Part shown: positions 1 to 9,500 of the stretch, piece after piece
How the letters are laid out: every line of letters begins with the position of its first letter
Position numbering within the stretch: the stretch's first letter is position 1
Assembly (NCBI RefSeq): GCF_916619195.1
Contig: NZ_CAKAKL010000002.1
Span: 622,001 to 686,000 of the forward strand
Direction of reading: 5' to 3'
DNA length: 64,000 nucleotides
From: Inquilinus sp. Marseille-Q2685
GTDB taxonomy: Bacteria > Pseudomonadota > Alphaproteobacteria > DSM-16000 > Inquilinaceae
Notes under the pieces: model-generated
The model's database searches: none
What the model was told of the DNA's origin: nothing
Seen by the model: the letters and a program-made list of their open reading frames with translations, nothing else
Made by a program: the position numbers and the translations under genes

Positions 1-1
1 G

Positions 2-775
2 ATCTCGAACGCTGCGGTGAATGTCGATTTGGCTGCGGGCACCGCCAGCGGCGGCCATGCCGCAGGCGACACCCTGACCAGCATCGAGAACCTGCGCGGC
101 TCCGCCTTCAACGACACTTTGACCGGCGATGCCGGCTCCAACCGCCTGTCCGGCGTGGACGGCGCCGATACGCTCGACGGCGGTGCCGGCAACGACCAAC
201 TGATCGGTGGTGCCGGGGCCGACGTTCTGATCGGCGGAGACGGCTTCGACTCCGCCCTGTACGACAATGCCGCCGCCGGCGTGACCGCCAGCCTGGCCGA
301 CGCCGCAGGCAACACCGGCGACGCCGCCGGTGACACCTATAGCGGCATCGAGAGCCTCTTCGGCAGCGCCTTCGACGACGTTTTGACCGGGAATGCCGCC
401 GCCAACTACCTGATCGGCCTGGGCGGCGGCGACACCCTCACCGGCGGGGTCGGTGCAGACCGCCTTGTCGGTGGTGCCGGTGCGGACACCTTCGTCTTCT
501 CCGCCGTCGCCGACTCCCGGGCCAAGATCGCGTTCGACCTGATCACCGACTTCTCCCAGAGCCAGAACGATCAGATCGACGTGTCGGGCATCACCGGCGG
601 TTCCGGCAGCTTCATCGGCTCGGCGGCGTTCAGCGGCACAGCCGGCGAGGTCCGCTTCGTGGCGGGAGCCGACGAGACCAACGTCTATATCGACGCCAAC
701 GGCGATGGCTGGGCCGATGGGCAGATCCGCCTCCTCGGGTCGATCACCCTGACCGCGGGCGACTTCGTGCTCTGA
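2..775 (+). CDS. RTX calcium-binding protein, C-terminal part
   Basis: The frame is open from the window edge, so the N-terminus is missing. Seen are glycine/aspartate nonapeptides of the GGxGxDxLx type (for example GGAGNDQLIGG and GGAGADTFVF), which in the hemolysin-type family bind calcium in a parallel beta-roll. After the last repeat comes a non-repeat tail with ITDFSQSQNDQIDVSG and the final residues GDFVL. The two other RTX proteins of the window share the same tail layout, which fits the uncleaved C-terminal signal of type I secretion. It is probably an exported surface or extracellular protein. Target and activity cannot be read from this part. A clear hairpin terminator follows the stop. 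Confidence 0.85.
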   Translation: MSNAAVNVDLAAGTASGGHAAGDTLTSIENLRGSAFNDTLTGDAGSNRLSGVDGADTLDGGAGNDQLIGGAGADVLIGGDGFDSALYDNAAAGVTASLADAAGNTGDAAGDTYSGIESLFGSAFDDVLTGNAAANYLIGLGGGDTLTGGVGADRLVGGAGADTFVFSAVADSRAKIAFDLITDFSQSQNDQIDVSGITGGSGSFIGSAAFSGTAGEVRFVAGADETNVYIDANGDGWADGQIRLLGSITLTAGDFVL

Positions 776-852
776 ACGATATCCGTGTCGTCAGCAGCCG
801 ATCGGCAACAGGCATCGTGATCGACCATGACGCCTGTCGCCGTCATCGACCG

Positions 853-879
853 GGCCGGCCCCTCGGGGCCGGCCTCTTT
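853..879 (+). terminator. Rho-independent terminator after the RTX gene
   Basis: Two GGCCGGCC arms separated by CCTCGG are followed by TCTTT. It lies about 80 bases after the RTX stop and points the same way. Confidence 0.7.
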
Positions 880-988
880 CGTCGGTGAAGACCGTCACGA
901 GATCCGCTCCAGCCACATCCGAATCCGGACCATCCGTCGTCGGGCCAGCCTATGATGTCGCCACTCCTCCTCATGACAGGAGGCTGAG

Positions 989-1459
989 ATGAGTGATGTC
1001 CGGGACGGCCGCTGCGCCTGCGGATCCATCCGCTACCGTCTGCTCTCGCCGCCGATATTCGTGCATTGCTGCCATTGCCGCGACTGTCAGCGGCAGACCG
1101 GCAGCGCCTTCGTGCTCAACGCCCTGATCGAGGCGGACCGGGTCGAGCTGCTGTCGGGCGAGCCGGAACCCGTCGGCGTGCCGACCGACAGCGGCGAGCC
1201 GCATGTCATCCATCGCTGCCCCGCCTGCCGCACGGCGCTGTGGAGCACCTATGGCGGCCGCACGCAGATCCTCTTCGTCCGCGTCGGCACGCTGGACGAT
1301 CCGGCGGCGCTGCCGCCCAACGTGCACATCTTCACCCGGTCGAAGCTGCCCTGGGTGATCCTGCCGGAGGGGGTGCCCGCCTTCGAGGTCTATTACGACC
1401 TGCAGACGCTCTGGCCCCGAGCCAGCCTAGAACGCCGGCGAGCCGCCCTGGGCGGCTGA
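989..1459 (+). CDS. GFA (CENP-V/GFA) family zinc protein
   Basis: A 156-residue protein with the cysteine pattern of the glutathione-dependent formaldehyde-activating (GFA) fold: CAC at residues 9-11, CCHCRDC around 27-33 and CPAC at 77-80, which would hold structural and catalytic zinc. The length matches single-domain GFA proteins, and the start follows an AGGAGGCTGAG ribosome site. Most members of this large family are not real formaldehyde enzymes and their substrates are unknown, so only the family is assigned. It converges on the small minus-strand gene that ends 9 bases downstream. Confidence 0.8.
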   Translation: MSDVRDGRCACGSIRYRLLSPPIFVHCCHCRDCQRQTGSAFVLNALIEADRVELLSGEPEPVGVPTDSGEPHVIHRCPACRTALWSTYGGRTQILFVRVGTLDDPAALPPNVHIFTRSKLPWVILPEGVPAFEVYYDLQTLWPRASLERRRAALGG

Positions 1460-1467
1460 CCACCGCC

Positions 1468-1803
1468 TCAGGCGAAGGCCGGACGGGCGCCCTCGCCGAA
1501 GCCCCGGGGCAGCGCCGCGGCCGCCGGCATCGTGTCCGCCGGCACCGGGGCGAACAGCACGTCCGGGCGGGCCATCGCCCAGGCCTTGTCCTTGGCCAGC
1601 GCCGCCGGCCGGTTGTCGGTGCGGCACAGCATCAGCGCGCCGGACGGGTGCCGCCACAGGTCGAAGCCGAGCAGGTCGGGAAACTCGCGCAGCGCCGCCT
1701 GCAGCATCGCCGCCGTGCCCTCCGCCGCCAGCAGCCGCCGCGACAGGGCGTTGCGGTAGAGCTTCAGGCCATCCCGTTCCCGGACTTCCCGCGTGACCGC
1801 CAT
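1468..1803 (-). CDS. Hypothetical protein, 111 residues
   Basis: An unrecognised small protein. I chose the ATG at 1803 because GGAGGAG lies about 8 bases before it; the frame stays open further upstream without a better site. The sequence starts MAVTREVRERDGLKLYRN, contains a leucine/alanine-rich helix-like stretch and ends in an alanine/proline-rich tail. There are no cysteines apart from one in the middle, no membrane segment and no signal peptide. Codon use looks like that of its neighbours. No function is proposed. Confidence 0.5.
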   Translation of the reverse strand: MAVTREVRERDGLKLYRNALSRRLLAAEGTAAMLQAALREFPDLLGFDLWRHPSGALMLCRTDNRPAALAKDKAWAMARPDVLFAPVPADTMPAAAALPRGFGEGARPAFA

Positions 1804-1962
1804 TTCCGGATCTCCTCCGTCCTGGGCCGCGCTGTCCCCGCGGCCGGCAGGAGAGAACATAGAGCGAACGGGAGGAGGAGTCCAGCAAAAGGAACATTTC
1901 GGGAACTGCCCTGCCCGCTCAGATCACCCCGCATCCCACACGGCGACCCGCAGGGAAACAAA

Positions 1963-1978
1963 AAGGATTTTTATCCTT
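1963..1978. promoter_or_regulatory. AT-rich inverted repeat upstream of the glycine-rich genes
   Basis: AAGGAT-TTTT-ATCCTT is a perfect 6-base inverted repeat in an unusually AT-rich stretch, about 70 bases before the first glycine-rich gene. It could be an operator or a leader hairpin. No regulator is identified. Confidence 0.35.
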
Positions 1979-2046
1979 ACGGAAGGGTAAGTTGCCCGAA
2001 TCCCATCAAGAGTCGATCGTCAGACTCCAACAGTCGGAGCATAGCC

Positions 2047-2463
2047 ATGATGAAATATGTCGGATCTGTTTCGATTCTAGCCGTCGTTCTTGGGACTTCG
2101 GTGGCGTCCTGGGCATCTGCCGGATCTATGCCAGGCAATACTTCGCCCGGAGGGGGAAGCGCCCAACAGCAGGACCACCAGAGATTGCTGATCCTCGCCG
2201 GCAACGGGGGCAATGGCGGGAACGGCGGCAATGGCGGCCTCGGCGGACATGGCGGCAACGGCGGGAACGGTGGCAACGGCGGCAACGACAACAACGGCAA
2301 CGACAACGGCAATCATGACGGGAACGGCAACGGCAGCAACGACGGCAGCGGCAACGGCAACAACGACGGGAACGGAAGCAACAGCAGCGGCGGCAGCGGC
2401 AGCGGCAATGGCGGGGACGGAGGCGACGGCGGAGACGGTGGCGGCGACGGCGGTGGAGACTGA
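2047..2463 (+). CDS. Secreted glycine/asparagine-rich low-complexity protein 1
   Basis: A 138-residue protein. Residues 1 to about 25 (MMKYVGSVSILAVVLGTSV...ASA) look like a Sec signal peptide. From about residue 51 to the end it is almost only Gly with Asn, Asp and Ser, first as GGN triplets and then GGD. The open frame runs far upstream, but the signal peptide and the double ATG at 2047 fix the start. It is the first of three consecutive genes with the same plan. The composition recalls PGRS-like and silk-like exported proteins; no enzyme domain is present. A surface-layer or matrix role is only inference. Confidence 0.65.
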   Translation: MMKYVGSVSILAVVLGTSVASWASAGSMPGNTSPGGGSAQQQDHQRLLILAGNGGNGGNGGNGGLGGHGGNGGNGGNGGNDNNGNDNGNHDGNGNGSNDGSGNGNNDGNGSNSSGGSGSGNGGDGGDGGDGGGDGGGD

Positions 2464-2537
2464 TCAGAACCCGATCTCATCCACGGGAAGGGCGTGACGG
2501 CACGCCCTTTCTCCCGGAACCATGATGGAGACCAGCG

Positions 2538-2915
2538 ATGAAGGCCTGCCTGCCGATCGTTCTAGCCCTTCCCCTGCTTGCCGCGGCCTCGGCCGATGCG
2601 CAGACGACAACGGCGTCGCCGGCCGTGACGGCGCAGACCACGGAGGCGCTTCCCGAGGCCCAGCCGTCTCCCCCCGCCGTGTCCGGCCCGACCGGATCGT
2701 CAGCAGCCCCGGGCCATGATGCGACATCACGCAGCGCCGGGAACGGCGGCGCGGGCGGGGCCGGCGGGCATGGCGGCAACGGAGGGAACGGCGGCAACGG
2801 CGGGAATGGGGGAGCGGGCGGCAAGGGCGGTGCCCCCGGCCGGGGTGGCGCGGCCGGCGCCGGCGGGCTGCCGGGCCAGGATGGCCAGCCCGGCCAGGAC
2901 GGATCGGGCGGCTGA
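2538..2915 (+). CDS. Secreted glycine-rich low-complexity protein 2
   Basis: A 125-residue protein. MKACLPIVLALPLLAAASADAQ is a typical signal peptide with an Ala-x-Ala-like site. Residues of about 23-65 form a Thr/Pro/Ala-rich linker, and the rest is GGNGGNGG changing to GGAGG and ending in GQDGQPGQDGSGG. The start follows a GGAGA ribosome site. It lies 74 bases after the first glycine-rich gene and 46 before the third, so the three are probably transcribed together. It shares architecture with its neighbours but not exact sequence, as expected of old tandem duplicates with drifting repeats. The function is unknown. Confidence 0.65.
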   Translation: MKACLPIVLALPLLAAASADAQTTTASPAVTAQTTEALPEAQPSPPAVSGPTGSSAAPGHDATSRSAGNGGAGGAGGHGGNGGNGGNGGNGGAGGKGGAPGRGGAAGAGGLPGQDGQPGQDGSGG

Positions 2916-2961
2916 TCTGTCTGCAGCGATCGCGCAGCAAACCCATCACTCGAGGGAACAG

Positions 2962-3479
2962 ATGGCGAAGCGAATGACGGCTTTGGCCGTGGCCGGGGTG
3001 CTCCTCTCGCTGCTTCACTCCGCGGCTTTCGCCGACCGGGCTCCGACCGCCGCCGTCCCCTCCCGGGGACACGATCGCGAAGCCGATCGCCCGGCGGATC
3101 TCCTGCGTGTCGCCGCCGGGAGTCCCGGACGGAATGGCGGACCGGGCGAGGATGGCGGCCCCGGCGGCCCGGGCGGCCCAGGGAGGATGGCGGTCGGGGC
3201 GGCAATGGTGGGCCGGGCAAGGACGGCGGCCCGGGCGGCAATGGCGGTGCAGGCGGATCGGGCGGGTCGGGCGGTAACGGGGGCGCTGGAGGCGACGGCG
3301 GCCCGGGCAGCGGCAGTAGCGACGGCGGCAGGGGCGGCGATGGCGGCCCGGGCGGAGCCGGTGGCAGCGGTGGGCACGGCGGCAACGGCGGCGACGGTGG
3401 CCCCGACGGCGGCAATGGTGGCGACGGCGGGGCCGGCGGCGATGGCGGTGACGGCGGGGATGGCGGCAGCGGCGGCTGA
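2962..3479 (+). pseudogene. Secreted glycine-rich protein 3, single-base frameshift
   Basis: The N-terminus (MAKRMTALAVAGVLLSLLHSAAFA) is a signal peptide and leads into GGPGEDGGPGGPGGPG. At the GGG run 3181-3183 the frame breaks: the glycine-rich pattern (EDGGRGGNGGPGKDGG and on) continues one frame over and stops at TGA 3477-3479. One extra G in that run would give an intact protein of about 172 residues. As sequenced, the signal-peptide frame runs through alanine-rich nonsense into the downstream SRPBCC gene. The break could be a homopolymer read error or a real mutation. It is the third member of the glycine-rich trio, and its Asp/Pro content makes it the most collagen-like. Confidence 0.6.
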
Positions 3480-3567
3480 AGACCCGCGGGTTGTCCGTTC
3501 CGTTCAAGACAGGTGGGCGGCGAAGGCGCAGGCTGATGCGATCGCGCCCCCACATCGGATCAGCCCC

Positions 3568-3981
3568 ATGCCGCAGCCGCTCCCCTCCCGCACCCTCAGC
3601 GTCTGGATCGACCGCGACCCCGACGCCGTCTATGCCTTCCTCTCGGTCCCCGAGAACTTCATGCAATGGGCCAGCGGCCTGGCCGCCTCGCTCAGGCGCG
3701 ACGGCGACGGCTGGGTCGCCGAGACGCCGGAGGGAACGATGCGGGTGCGCTTCACCCCGCCGAACCCGTTCCGCATCGCCGACCACTGGGTGATCCCGAC
3801 GAGCGGGCCTGAGATCTCCCTGCCGATCCGGGTGCTGGCCAATGGCGGCGGCAGCGAGGTGACGTTCCACCTGTTCCGCCTGCCGGAGATGGACGACGCC
3901 CGCTTCGCCCGCGACGCCGAATGGGTCGAGCGGGACCTGGCGACCCTGAAGCGGGTGCTGGAGGCCGGGCCGGGCGCATAG
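3568..3981 (+). CDS. SRPBCC-family (polyketide cyclase/START-like) protein
   Basis: About 137 residues. The sequence begins with SVWIDRDPDAVYAFLSVPENFMQW, the usual first strand and helix of the SRPBCC fold, followed by alternating strands and a long C-terminal helix (DAEWVERDLATLKRVLE) that would close the hydrophobic pocket. It probably binds a small lipid-like or aromatic ligand, which cannot be named. The ATG at 3568 is chosen because the domain starts just after it; its ribosome site is weak. The frame is open upstream only because of the frameshift in the preceding gene. Confidence 0.7.
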   Translation: MPQPLPSRTLSVWIDRDPDAVYAFLSVPENFMQWASGLAASLRRDGDGWVAETPEGTMRVRFTPPNPFRIADHWVIPTSGPEISLPIRVLANGGGSEVTFHLFRLPEMDDARFARDAEWVERDLATLKRVLEAGPGA

Positions 3982-4022
3982 ACGAACGTCGAATACGCCC
4001 CGCGACGACGCGACTGTTAAAG

Positions 4023-4049
4023 TTGCACGATAGCGCGTCGTACTATAGG
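4023..4049 (+). promoter_or_regulatory. Possible sigma-70 promoter of the MHS transporter gene
   Basis: TTGCAC (4023-4028) and TATAGG (4044-4049) are 15 bases apart in an AT-richer stretch ahead of the transporter gene. The spacing is short, so this is weak. Confidence 0.25.
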
Positions 4050-4107
4050 GGCGTTCGTCCTCACAAAAACCGGCGCGCCGACCACAATGATCAGGGAGGA
4101 TGCGCCG

Positions 4108-5807
4108 ATGACCGCTGCGTCAGGTGCCGAACTTCAGAGGCCGACCCAGACCATCAGCAAGAGGGAAGAGCGAAAGGTCATATTCGCATCGTCGCTGGGA
4201 ACGGTGTTCGAGTGGTATGACTTCTATCTGTACGGTTCGCTGGCCGCCTCGATCGGCACGCACTTCTTCTCCGCCGTCAACCCGACCGCGGCCTTCATCT
4301 TCACGCTGCTGGCCTTCGCCGCCGGCTTCTTCGTCCGGCCGTTCGGCGCGCTGGTGTTCGGCCGGCTCGGCGACCTGGTCGGGCGCAAATACACCTTCCT
4401 GATCACCATCGTGATCATGGGCTTGTCGACCTCGATCGTCGGCATCCTGCCGGGCTACGCCCAGATCGGCATCGCCGCCCCGATCATCCTGATCCTGCTG
4501 CGGCTGCTGCAGGGCCTGGCGCTGGGCGGCGAATACGGCGGCGCCGCCACCTATGTCGCCGAGCACGCCCCGGACGGCAAGCGCGGCGCCTACACCTCCT
4601 GGATCCAGACCACCGCGACGCTGGGCCTGTTCCTGTCGCTGCTGGTGATCCTGGCCTGCCGCCTGTCGATGGACCCGGCCTCCTTCGACGCCTGGGGCTG
4701 GCGCATCCCGTTCCTGCTGTCGGTGATCCTGCTCGGCATCTCGATCTGGATCCGGCTGCAGCTCAACGAATCGCCGCTGTTCCAGCAGATGAAGGCCGAG
4801 GGCAAGGGCTCGAAGGCCCCGCTGACCGAATCCTTCGCCCGCTGGTCGAACCTGAAGATCGTGCTGCTGGCCCTGTTCGGCCTGACCGCGGGGCAGGCGG
4901 TGGTCTGGTACACGGGTCAGTTCTACGCCCTGTTCTTCCTGACCCAGACCCTGAAGGTCGACGGCCAGACCGCGAACATCCTGGTGGCGCTGTCGCTCCT
5001 GATCGGCACGCCCTTCTTCCTGGTGTTCGGCGCCCTGTCCGACAAGATCGGGCGGAAGCCGATCATCATGGCGGGCTGCCTTCTGGCCGTGCTGACCTAC
5101 TTCCCGCTGTTCCAGGCCCTGACCCACTACGCCAACCCGGCGCTGGAGGCGGCGCAGACCTCGTCCCCGGTGAAGGTCATCGCCGACCCGGCGGAGTGCA
5201 GCGTGCAGTTCAACCCGGTGAAGGCCCCGACCCCGACCACCTCCTGCGACGTCGCCAAGGCGGCGCTGGTCAAGGCCGGCGTCCCGTACAGCAACGAGGC
5301 AGGGCCGGCGGGGGCCGTGGCGGAGATCGACGTCGGCAGCACCCGGATCACCGCCTACAACCCGACCGGCGCGGACGCCGCCACCGTCGGCCCGGCCTTC
5401 ACCAAAGGTCTTGGTGATGCGCTGAAGACCGCCGGTTATCCCGCCAAGGCGGATCCGGCCCAGATCAACCACGTGATGGTGACGCTGATCCTCGTCGTGC
5501 TGGTGATCTATGTGACCATGGTCTACGGCCCGATCGCGGCGATGCTGGTGGAGCTGTTCCCGACCCGGATCCGCTACACCTCGATGTCGCTGCCCTACCA
5601 CATCGGCAACGGCTGGTTCGGCGGCTTCCTGCCGGCCACGTCCTTCGCCATCGTCGCGGCCACCGGCAACATCTACAGCGGCCTGTGGTACCCGATCATC
5701 GTCGCCGGCATCACCCTCGTCGTCGGCACGCTGTTCGTGCGCGAGACCAAGTCGGTCGATATCCGGGCGAACTGCCCCCGGCAAAACCTCGGCTTGTATC
5801 GGCCTGA
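4108..5807 (+). CDS. MHS-family MFS transporter (metabolite:H+ symporter), frame broken near its end
   Basis: An inner-membrane carrier with about 12 membrane segments. Family marks are FEWYDFYLYG near residue 34, the loop motif GRLGDLVGRK at 85-94 and RLLQGLALGGEYGGAATYV. A polar, Cys-containing insert of about 100 residues lies outside the membrane after segment 9-10. The start at 4108 is set by AGGGAGGA just before it. Relatives import organic acids or betaines; the substrate here is unknown. As sequenced, the frame does not stop but reads through a terminator into the response regulator. One extra C in the run 5775-5779 would give a stop at 5805-5807, right before the terminator, and a protein of about 566 residues. 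Confidence 0.8.
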
Positions 5808-5842
5808 AGGCCGCGCCCAGAATGGCGCGGCCTTCTTTCTTT
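5807..5842 (+). terminator. Rho-independent terminator after the MHS transporter
   Basis: AAGGCCGCGCC and GGCGCGGCCTT form a perfect 11-base stem around CAGAAT, followed by CTTTCTTT. Because it sits inside a continuous open frame, it argues that the transporter and response regulator are separate genes. Confidence 0.75.
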
Positions 5843-5850
5843 GGTCCGAT

Positions 5851-6501
5851 ATGACTGATGCGACCGTCGTTCTGATCGCCGACGCCCCCCCGCTGGTGCG
5901 GCGCGCCCTGGCCGAGACGCTGGCCGAGGTGATGGCGCCCGCCCCTGCCGTCCTCCAGGCCGGCAGCTTCCCCGAGGTCCTGGCCGTCCTCGGCGACCGC
6001 ACCGTCGACCTGCTGCTGCTGGACCTGTCGATGCCGGGCATGAACGGCTTCACCGGCCTGGCCGCGCTGCGCGCCGCCTTCCCGGCCGTTCCGGTGATCA
6101 TGGTCTCGGCCAATGAGGAGCCCGCCGCGATACGCCAGGCGACGGAGTTCGGCGCCTCCGGCTACCTGCCGAAATCGACGCCGCTGGCGGAGATCGGAGA
6201 CGCCATCGAGAGCGTGCTGGGCGGCGGCGTCTGGTTCCCCGAGGCCGCGACCGGCCCCTCCGCCGACGCGCCGGAACGCAGCGAGCTGAGCCGCCGCGTC
6301 GCCGAGCTGACGCCGCAGCAGCTGCGCGTCCTCGCTTTGCTCACGGAGGGCAAGCTGAGCAAGCAGATCGCCTTCGAGATGTCGATCACCGAGGCCACGG
6401 TGAAGGCGCATCTGTCGCAGATCTTCCGCAAGCTCGGGGTGCAGAACCGGACCCAGGCGGTGATCGCGGTGCGCCAGCTCGGGTCCATCGACGGCCACTG
6501 A
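5851..6501 (+). CDS. LuxR/NarL-type response regulator, CrbR-like
   Basis: 216 residues. The receiver domain covers about 1-120, with the phosphoacceptor in LLLLDLSMPGMNG (Asp58), the Ser of MVSAN and Lys108 in GYLPK. The GerE helix-turn-helix covers about 150-210 (LTPQQLRVLALLTEGKLSKQIA...EATVKAHLSQIFRKL). It is a DNA-binding transcription regulator activated by phosphorylation. The SSF-hybrid kinase ends 4 bases away on the other strand, as in CrbS/CrbR pairs that control acetate and carboxylate use. No ribosome site precedes this ATG, which follows the T-tract of the terminator directly, so translation may be leaderless or the start may be elsewhere. Confidence 0.85.
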   Translation: MTDATVVLIADAPPLVRRALAETLAEVMAPAPAVLQAGSFPEVLAVLGDRTVDLLLLDLSMPGMNGFTGLAALRAAFPAVPVIMVSANEEPAAIRQATEFGASGYLPKSTPLAEIGDAIESVLGGGVWFPEAATGPSADAPERSELSRRVAELTPQQLRVLALLTEGKLSKQIAFEMSITEATVKAHLSQIFRKLGVQNRTQAVIAVRQLGSIDGH

Positions 6502-6505
6502 TCCG

Positions 6506-9500
6506 TCAGGCGGCCGGCACCGGCCGCGACGCCAGGCGCTGCACCAGCAATGCCCGCAGCGCCGCCGGCTTCAGCGGCTTGTGCAGCAGCGGCAGGCCGC
6601 GGGCGCGGGCGGCGGCCTTCAGAGCCTCGGTGCGGTCCGCCGTCACCAGCGCCGCGGCCAGCGGACGGCCGGCCGCCGCCTCCAGCACCGTGAGCACGTC
6701 CAGCCCGGTCTCCGCCCCGGCGAGGTGGTAGTCGAGCAGCACCATGTCCGGCGCGCGCCCGAGCGGCTGCAGCGCCTCCCGGGCCCCGGCTGCGTCGGTC
6801 GCCGCCAGCACGGTGCAGCCCCAGCCCTCGAGCAGCAGCCGGGTCGCGGTCAGGATGGCGTGGTCGTTGTCGACGCAGAGGACCAGCCGCCCGGCCAGGT
6901 CGGCGGCCGGCCGGCGCGGCGGGGGCGCCTTGGCCGGCCGCGCCGGAACCCGGGTTTCCGCCAGGGGCAGCACCACCTCGAATACGCTGCCGCGGCCGGG
7001 CCAGGAGCGCACGGCGACCTTGTGGCCGAGCCGCGCCGCGATGCGTTCGACGATGGCAAGGCCGAGCCCCAGCCCCGCCGGCTCGTCCTCGCCGCCCGGA
7101 CCGAGGCGGCGGAACTCCTCGAAGATGGCGGACAGTTGCTCCGGCGGGATCCCCGGCCCGGTGTCCCAGACCTGGATCGCCAAGGCCCCGGCCCGCCGCC
7201 GGCAGCCGACCAGCACGGTGCCCTGCCGGGTGTAGCGCACGGCGTTGGACACGAAGTTCTGCACGATGCGGCGGACCAGGGCCGGATCGGTCAGCACGGT
7301 CGCGGTCGACCGGGCGACCTTGAGGCTCAGGCCCCGGCGCCGCGCGATCGGCTCGAAGGGCAGCGCCGCGGCGCGCAGGATCTCGGCCACCGCCACCGCC
7401 CGCGGCTGCGGCTCGAAGGCGCCGGCGTCGAGCTTCGAGATCTCCAGCAGCGCCTGCAGCAGCTCCTCCACCGTGCCGAGCGAGCTGTCGATATGCCCGA
7501 CCAGCGAGGCCTCCGGCCGCCGGCCCAGCCGCTCCGCCAGGGTGGCGGTCAGCAGGCGCGCGGCGTGGAAGGGCTGCAGCAGGTCGTGGCTCGCCGCCGC
7601 CAGGAACCGGGTCTTGCCGAGATTGGCGGCCTCCGCCGCCGCCTTGGCCGCCGCCAGCGCCTCGTTCAGCTCGGTCAGCTCGCTGGTACGCTCGGCGACG
7701 CGGCGCTCCAGCGTCTCCGCGGTCTCGCGCAGCACGGCCTCGGCCCGGCGCTGCTCGGTGATGTCCTGGTACAGGGTGAAGAAGCCGATGACCCTGCCCT
7801 GCTCGTCCCGGTGCGGGATGTAGGTGCCGCGCGCCAGCTCGGCCCCCGCCGCGGCGAACTCGATCTCGAACACCTGGTGCCGCCCGGCCAGGACCGCGTC
7901 GATATAGGGCTTCAGCCGGGCGTAGCGGTCCTCGCCCAGGGCGGTGCGGATCGACAGGCCGTTGGCCTCGCCGCGCTCGAGCCCCAGCGCCTGCTCGTAG
8001 GGCCGGTTGGTGAAACGGTAGCGCTCCTCCCGGTCGACATAGGCGATCAGCACCGGGACGTTGTCGGTGTAGATGCGGATGCGCCGCTCGCTCTCGCGCA
8101 GCGCGTCCAGCGTCTTCACCCGCTCGGTCACGTCGGTGCAGACCAGGACGAAGCCGCCATCCGGCATCGGGTTGGTCTGCAGCTCCAGCACCCGCCCGTC
8201 GGCGCCGCGCCGCTCATGGCTGTGGGCGCGCCGGCGCCGCTCGGGGTCGCGCTGCTCCTCCAGCAGCACCGAAAGGCCGAGGCCGCCGCCCGGCCCCGTC
8301 AGCGCCTGGAGCGGCATGCCGATCGCGACCTGCGGCTCGGCCAGGCCGAGGATCTCGACGAAGCGGCGGTTCCAGGCGGCCAGGCGCAGCTCGCGGTCGA
8401 ACACGCCGATGCCCTGGCCGATATTGTCGAGCGTGGCGCTCAGCAGGTCGCGGTTGAAGAGGATCGCCTCCGACGCCTCGCGCAGCAGGGTCTGCGACCG
8501 GCCGAGGGCGGTGCGGTGCCGGCGCATCGTGGCGGCGACCATGATGCGGGCCGAGGCCGCGCCGATCGCGCCGCTCAGGAGGCGCTCGGTGTGGTCGGCC
8601 AGGTCGCGGTCGCGCAGCGCCGCCGCCGGCCCGCCGAAGGCCAGCTCGGCCCGCTCCGGGCCGATGAAGCGGGCGACCAGGGTCTTCAGGTCGTCGAAGG
8701 CGGCGGCGCGGTGCGTGGCTTGCGGCCGCTGCCGGGCCTCGACCACCGGGCCGACGAAGGCCTCGGCCTGCTCCCGGTCGCGCTCGCCGGCCTGCGCCAG
8801 CCGCGACACGCCGACCAGCAGCGCGGTGTTGAGCGCGAGGCTCCAGAAGGCGCCGCGGGTCAGGGCGTCGACGTTGTCGCCGATCCCCCACAGCGCGCCC
8901 TCGATCCCGAGCAGCGGCACCGCGGACACCCAGTCGACCCCGGTCAGGGTCGGCGCCAGGAAGACCACGACCCAGACCAGGAAGCCGCCGGCCATGCCGG
9001 CGAAGGCGCCGTGGCGATGCGCCCCGCGCCAGTACAGCCCGGCGATCAGCGCCGGCCCCAGCTGGGCCACGGCGCAGAAGGCGATCAGCCCGATCGACGC
9101 CAGCGGCATGCTGCCGCCGATCATGGCGAAATAGGCATAGGCCAGCAGCAGGATGCCGAAGATCGCGATCCGGCGGATGCGCAGCACGGTCGGCCCTAGA
9201 GCACCATCACCCCGTGCGGCCATGCCGCCGCGCAGCAGCAGCGGCAGCACCAGCTCGTTGCTGATCATGGTGCTGAGCGCCACGGTCTCGACGATCACCA
9301 TGCCGGTGGCGGCCGACAGCCCGCCCAGGAACACGGCCAGCGACAGCAGCGGGTCGCCCGCCGCCATCGGCAGCGACAGCACGAACAGGTCGGGGTTGGC
9401 GGTGGCGCCGAACAGCAGCAGGCCGGCCACGGCGAAGGCCGGGACGAAGATGTTGATCGCGCCGAGATAGGCCGGGAACAGCCAGCGCGCGGTGCGCAGG

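Noticed and set aside
1066-2463. Long open frame of 465 codons ending in the first glycine-rich gene
   Set aside because: Only the part from 2047 is protein-like; the upstream part is an out-of-frame reading of the GFA gene and of the antisense of the small unknown gene.
2206-3476. Glycine-codon repeats as a CRISPR array
   Set aside because: The repeats are codon-level and tandem with no unique spacers of constant length, and lie in reading frames with signal peptides.
2464-3870. Long Pro/Arg-rich reading frames antisense to the glycine-rich genes
   Set aside because: They are the mirror of GGC/GGN repeats, without start signals, and overlap sense genes with signal peptides.
2716-3981. A single 421-residue glycine-rich/SRPBCC fusion protein
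   Set aside because: It depends on the frameshift at 3181; the glycine pattern continues and stops in another frame, and the SRPBCC domain has its own start.
4120-6498. 792-codon antisense frame opposite the transporter and regulator
   Set aside because: Gln/Arg/Asp-rich sequence with no domain, while the sense strand shows two well-conserved families.
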